Source: Liolophura sinensis (taxonomy: Eukaryota; Mollusca; Polyplacophora; Chitonida; Chitonidae). From it: a stretch of DNA of 64,000 nt. The DNA lies in assembly GCF_032854445.1 (NCBI RefSeq), contig NC_088299.1:9291608-9355607 (forward strand), given 5' to 3'. Below the pieces are notes generated by a model that ran no database searches, had not been told where the DNA came from, and saw only the letters and a list, made by a program, of their open reading frames with translations. Shown here piece after piece: positions 53,001 through 59,000 of this stretch. The translations under genes and the position numbers were made by a program. Positions within the stretch are counted from its first letter, which is position 1, and the number at the start of each line of letters is the position of its first letter.

Positions 53001-56000
53001 ATTTGTTGAGTTGGACAATTTTCAGGGCTTTACCAAAACTATAATTTTTCGAAGTCTACACAAAATAACGCCCTCAGAATATGTTTGAATATGAACACTT
53101 TGCAACCATGCAGAATTACATTAAACTGTAGGACAGTTAACCATGCAAAAGCACTCTTAACAAACATGTACCTGTGCAGACGTGTGAATGTAGAAATGCT
53201 CAATGTGCAAAACGACATTAAAGCATGAGGCAAGACACACAAATCTATGTATGTCAGAAAAACAACTTTTCGCTACCTTTGTCAGTAAACTGGACCAGCA
53301 TAACTTCTTTGACTTCAGACAAGCATGTAGAAATGAATGTACTGTACGTGTATATATATATATGTAGGCCTAAAACATCTGGAGAGGCCAACATATACTG
53401 ATTCAACATTTGGATAGATTGAAGCCAGGCAGACAAGCCAAAATCATGCAAATAGGCTAGGGTTACATGTATACCCTAACTCCTCAACCTTTTCGCATAT
53501 CAAAAAATCAACTTCCAGCACAATTTATGCACATTTTTCATTTGATTTTGAAGACAAAACTACATTATTTGGACTGACCAGTTTCAGGGCTTCACAAAAA
53601 GTATAATTATATCAGTCAATACAGGATATGGTCTTCAAAATATGCTTGAATAGACAACTAGCAAACATGCAAAAAGGTTGAAGAATTATAGTACTCTTAA
53701 TGACCTAAAACTTACGTTGCTCATTTTTCCTGATTCTTAAAGTTCTGTTGACTTAAATATAGTGTTTTCAGGTTTGTGTGGAACGTAGAATGATATTCTA
53801 CTCAAGAAATGTACGTTAATTCTGCACCAAAAATAATATTTTCTGACAAATTAGACGATTTTTTTCACTTTTATTTTTATATCCTCCTCCAACATTGACA
53901 AAAGATTTGTTCTACCCGTAAAACAAAAATCTTGATGTGGCCTAATTTGAATCTAAAAATGCATTTTTGGGGAGCAAAGTTTTGGGTCATTTACAGTATG
54001 AGTAGCTGATAGGCATTAGTAAGTGTACAGATATACAGGCAACATAAGACAACGCCACCCTCGGGATACCGCTAGAGACGATAGATAAGTATTTGTGAGG
54101 TTCACATACAAACGGGGCCACCAGAACATCCTGATCCCCAGCTGATGTGGCATCTTGCTGAAACTGAATTATTGAAATACAAACATTAATTCAGTTGTAT
54201 TTATTTACTTGGTTCTTGCTTAATGCCACCGTGAAGCATTATTTGGTCTTGTTTCATTTCATGCAACCGCACATGTACTGTACCTATCAGAGGAAGCAAA
54301 TAATCAGACAATAAGCTGAAACTAGAAATATCATTCAAATAAATAAACAGCACCTGTTAGCCAGATATATGTTCAAATATTAAAGAAATAAAGTTACGTG
54401 TCAGTTAAAGTAAATCCCCAGTGCTGTGCCTTCCAAACTGCGGAGAGATGGTTTGATGTCAGGCTGTGACATAAACTGCAGGGAGCCGCTAGCCTTTGCC
54501 CTGCAACGGCCACAAAGCAACAGGCCAGCCCTCCAACTCAGTTCACACCTCGCGCAAAGGCCCAGCTGAGCGGGTGCGATACCCCACAGCATGCCGCACC
54601 TTGAATCCCAGATGGGAACCCGGACAAAATTTAAATTGGCATTTCTGTGTGTTTAATATACAGTATAATATTCAGTATAATTCAAACCTTATCTATTTTT
54701 ACCGGTGATATTTTTTTAAAACATGAAAGATTAGCTCCAGTGCTATTTTCACTGGTGTTGAGTGTGATTGTTGTTGTTGCAACTCACAATCTTGTGGATG
54801 GACTACAAGGAACCTTGTGTCACAGCCGGTATCGCTTGACTTGGCTGGATAAATGTATAATCTGTAGACTACGAAACCGTGCCAAATTCTCCACGGATAC
54901 TACCATAATTCCATAGATGTCCCGTTCACGTCAGGCAAACCAGACGGGAGAGCGATTGTGACATCAATGCGGCTGGTATGTGAACAAAAATCTGTCATCA
55001 TATAGCCCATTCGCTATGCTGTACACTCTTTGGTAGCTGAACTTTCAAAATATTTGTTGTAAAACTGTTTTACTTAAATCATTTTCAGGTTGCTAATTAA
55101 GAGGTGTACATGTAGGGGTAACTATAGAGTAGGTCATACGATGGCTTCAGGAAAAACACAGAGTGGGCACGACCAATGCATGGATTCGGCAATGCCTTGT
55201 CAATACATAATCCCGGCAGGTCTTACCGGCATGAGGTCGCCTGGCCAGGGCTCAACAGTTGACCAGATAGGCAGACAGAAGGTCCAACTTTAAAGGGTTT
55301 TTTTCTAAATAGAACTAGTTGACATAACATTTTTTTAAATGCAGTTTACACACTAACATAACATAATCAAGGTGTCTGGAGAACATTTAGTGTTAACACA
55401 AAGTCGCTGGTGATTTCCTTCAAACTTTTTAAATGGCTATTATCTCTGTGGATATGATATATAGCAAAGCTGGCTTGCAATGTTAATAGGAAAAATATTA
55501 ATTGCATATATTAAAGGAAAATCTGACACACATGTATAGAATCAATCAGCGGTTAAGGACACTGAGGGGTGGGAAACATGTCCTGGTAACATCAGGACCA
55601 TTCTGTGTGGCTTTTATTTGGTGCAATAAAGTATCACCTAAAAAAACACAAAAAAGCTGTTACAAAGATAATGATCTATGTAATTAACACCTTGAAAGGC
55701 TGGGTCTTAATTAAGCCACAAAAGAAACAATTATTCAGCCTGGTGCCTCTATTACCACCGTGCAAACATTATGTTTTGAACGCTTGTTGCCAGCTTTACC
55801 AAATTTATGCTAAAAGCACACATAGGAATTGAGAAAAACCCTCATCATCTTTGGAGACTAAAGACAATTTTTTTTCGAATCCTCCCTGTCATTTCAGTTT
55901 ATATTCTGTCACAGCCTTGCAACATCTCCATCCTGTGCAACTGTGCTTGTGGCTGACAGAGGCATATTTTCAAAGTGCACTCCAAAGTACATGTTTTGTC

Positions 56001-59000
56001 AGTCTGGTGTTGCTGGACTCGGACAGCAGGGAAACCAGAACCGGGAGCTGATGCCACAAAGCCAATTCTGAGTCAAGTCAAAACTTGAAATACGATCATA
56101 AAGCTTATTTTTTGACTTTTGAAGTTCAAATTTTGTCCACCTCATCAGTATTAGCTAAAGACCAAAGGGTCCAAATGTCTACTTCCAGAACCAAAAATTG
56201 AACAATTTTGACTTAAGTCAGAAATGGCTTTGTGGAATCGACCGCAGTTTGCCACTGTTCTCTCACCATATAGACTTCACTTCAGAATTGTTCAAACACA
56301 CATCAATTCATGGTGTCCAATTTCACAGGACTGCAGAAGTCAAGGGAATAATTAACTGTCATGAGTAATGATATGTGTGTATACCTCCCATATATGCTAG
56401 CAGTTTAAATTGCACGACCAACGATTTTTGACTGGGTTTAAGTTATTTCTAGAACCTCTTTCATAACCATACAACACTTGCATACTTGAATCAGTCTTAA
56501 TATAACTGATTAATGAATCAAGGATTCTTCTACAATGGGGGCCAGCATTATGCTGGATGGAAAAGGGGCAGAGTCTGTGAGATACCCACAACCATCCACA
56601 GGTTGCTGGCTGACCTTCTCACATATGGCCAGGGAGGAAGCCAGCACGAGCTGAACTTGAACGCACAACGACCACATTGGTGGGAGCCCCTAGGGTCACT
56701 GCGCTGATCCCCTCAGCCCCCCTCTTTGAAAAGATACATTTCTACAGAAATGTATGGGCTCAGTATAACACTCACATATTCTCACTGGGCAGGGTGTGAG
56801 TGAAAAGCCACAGAAATGTTTGGGGCCAGTAACGCACACATTGGCTGAGGTACCTAATAATGTGAGGATTATTGACTCCAAATATACCAGTATAAGATTT
56901 AACTATATATTAAATTTATCCCACATACATTAACGCCTTTCTGTACGCGACGTCTTATCAGTCAGGGGCCTCATCTTACAAACCTGTCACAACACGGCGT
57001 CAAGTGCATTTACCATGGCGACATATCTCTCCACAATAGGTTACCATGGACGTTACGGCAGACGCATGATCAAATTGTTTTGTAACACAGGCTGTATAAA
57101 GTAGATGATGATAATGCTACACTAGTGACTTACTGTGTCACGCACTAGCAGTTTGGAGCGGCTGGTTCTTCGTGGACGACTGAATAATCCGGGCTGTAAA
57201 ACTTTCACCCTAGAGAAAGAAAATCATTGTGCTATAATGTAAATCTGTGATGGCTTAACTGGACTGCCCCGTGATTTGAGCGCAAATAAGGACATGACAA
57301 CAAGCAGGGTTCTAATGACAATAAACCCTGAACTTGCCAAAAAAATGTAAAACATTCAAACATCTTTATATCAAATCCTAAATTTCAAATCAAATGAACA
57401 ACCTAACTGACAATATCAAGATGTATATTAAATGTAAAGATATTATAATATTTAATATATTACTCCTCTGGTGGAATCCACAAAATGAGAAAATGTGGTC
57501 TTTTTTAATGCATCAGGCTGTATGCAGAAATTTGATAATTTTTTGAAAAATTGGGAAAAGTTTAGTTTCTTTGACCTTCTTAACAAATTTTATCATAGTA
57601 TACATTAGAGGCAGCAGAACCACTTCCAAATTTGTTTTGGGGGGGGAGGGTAGCACAATTGAAGCACACAGAGGCTTGTCTATGTAAAATGGCTGGCCTG
57701 AAGAAAACAGTGGAAGCCCTGGTTCTGCAGTCCCTGTATATTTAAATAATTGTACAAAACAAGCCAGGATATCAGTTCCTAACATCACCATGACTAGTGC
57801 CATCAGCCTTCCAGTGGTGCACCTCCAGCCTATCAGGAGCTTGTTTAGGGCTTGTTTGTGGTGTGGACTGACAAGTCGTACATGGACAAGGTTAAAATGA
57901 CTGTCAGATCCACAGACCATGATGCAACCTATTAGCTGACAGAGGACTCATGGAGCCCTTAAGGAAAGCTACATGCTGGTGTTTGTTAATGGCATGCTAG
58001 AAGCCAGCTGGTGGCATGCTAGAATCCAGCCACTGAGAACCATCCTGGTTTGTACTGCACATATATGTTTTTATACCTGTACATATCCTTAAACAGTACA
58101 CAGTTTTAACTATCATATAAATATATAGAAAATTATAAGACTGGTCTACTGGGAAAACAGTATATTTATCACTGACACCGCGGTGATAACCTAAATGAAG
58201 TGGGTAGTTAAATATACTATTTTTCCAATAGACCAGTCTTAAGACATTCTATTTTGAATGTATCATGTTCACCCCAAGAAATGATGGCATCTCTTCCCAT
58301 ATAGGTTTTCAGTGATTTCCAATACCTTTAATGTTGGGATTCAAAATCACTATGGATAAAACTGGCTACTGTGTAAGATGATCAGACCTAGACTTGAATG
58401 AAATTTTAACAGGTACTGTTGATTTACTTTGTGCGCAATCATTGTGATTTAGATGAGAGGCTTTAACCAACCATCTGTCTTCACTCACAGCCAATCAGTA
58501 CTGATTCTTCATATCACTTTATGAAAGAATACAAAACTGTCTTCACCCTTTACACCACACAATACTATCCACTGCCAAACAACACAAGGAACTATCCTTC
58601 CCTGAGAGACTTTATACAGAAATCAAATCCCAACAGCTTGATGTGCATTATAATGTGCATATAATTCACAAAGGACACACAAAAGGAAGGAAAGAGGGAT
58701 TCAGAGAAGTTACGTGTATGTGCACACTGACAAGTAGATAAAAGTGTAAATGACACACAGTTTACACACAGGGTACTTTGGGTGGTAATTTTCCCATGCC
58801 CACAGTGGGTGCCCAATCTAGGCCAAAGGAAATGAGACTTAAATTTCATAGACAAGATTAATGTGATGTCAAGATTTATATTACCCGTTATTATTCTGAT
58901 ATTTTAGTACATTTTTGATCATGCATGAAGAAATGTACACTGGTAAAGCACCTTCCCGAAAGATTTTTAAACACTCTTGGTGTTTTTCTTGACCCCATGA

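Larger units (their letters stand above)
54158..57133. other. Intron between exons 2 and 3
   Basis: No exon seen. Contains a GC-richer unexplained stretch at 54430-54610, a MITE at 56050-56239 and a SINE-A relic at 56527-56706. Confidence 0.55.
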
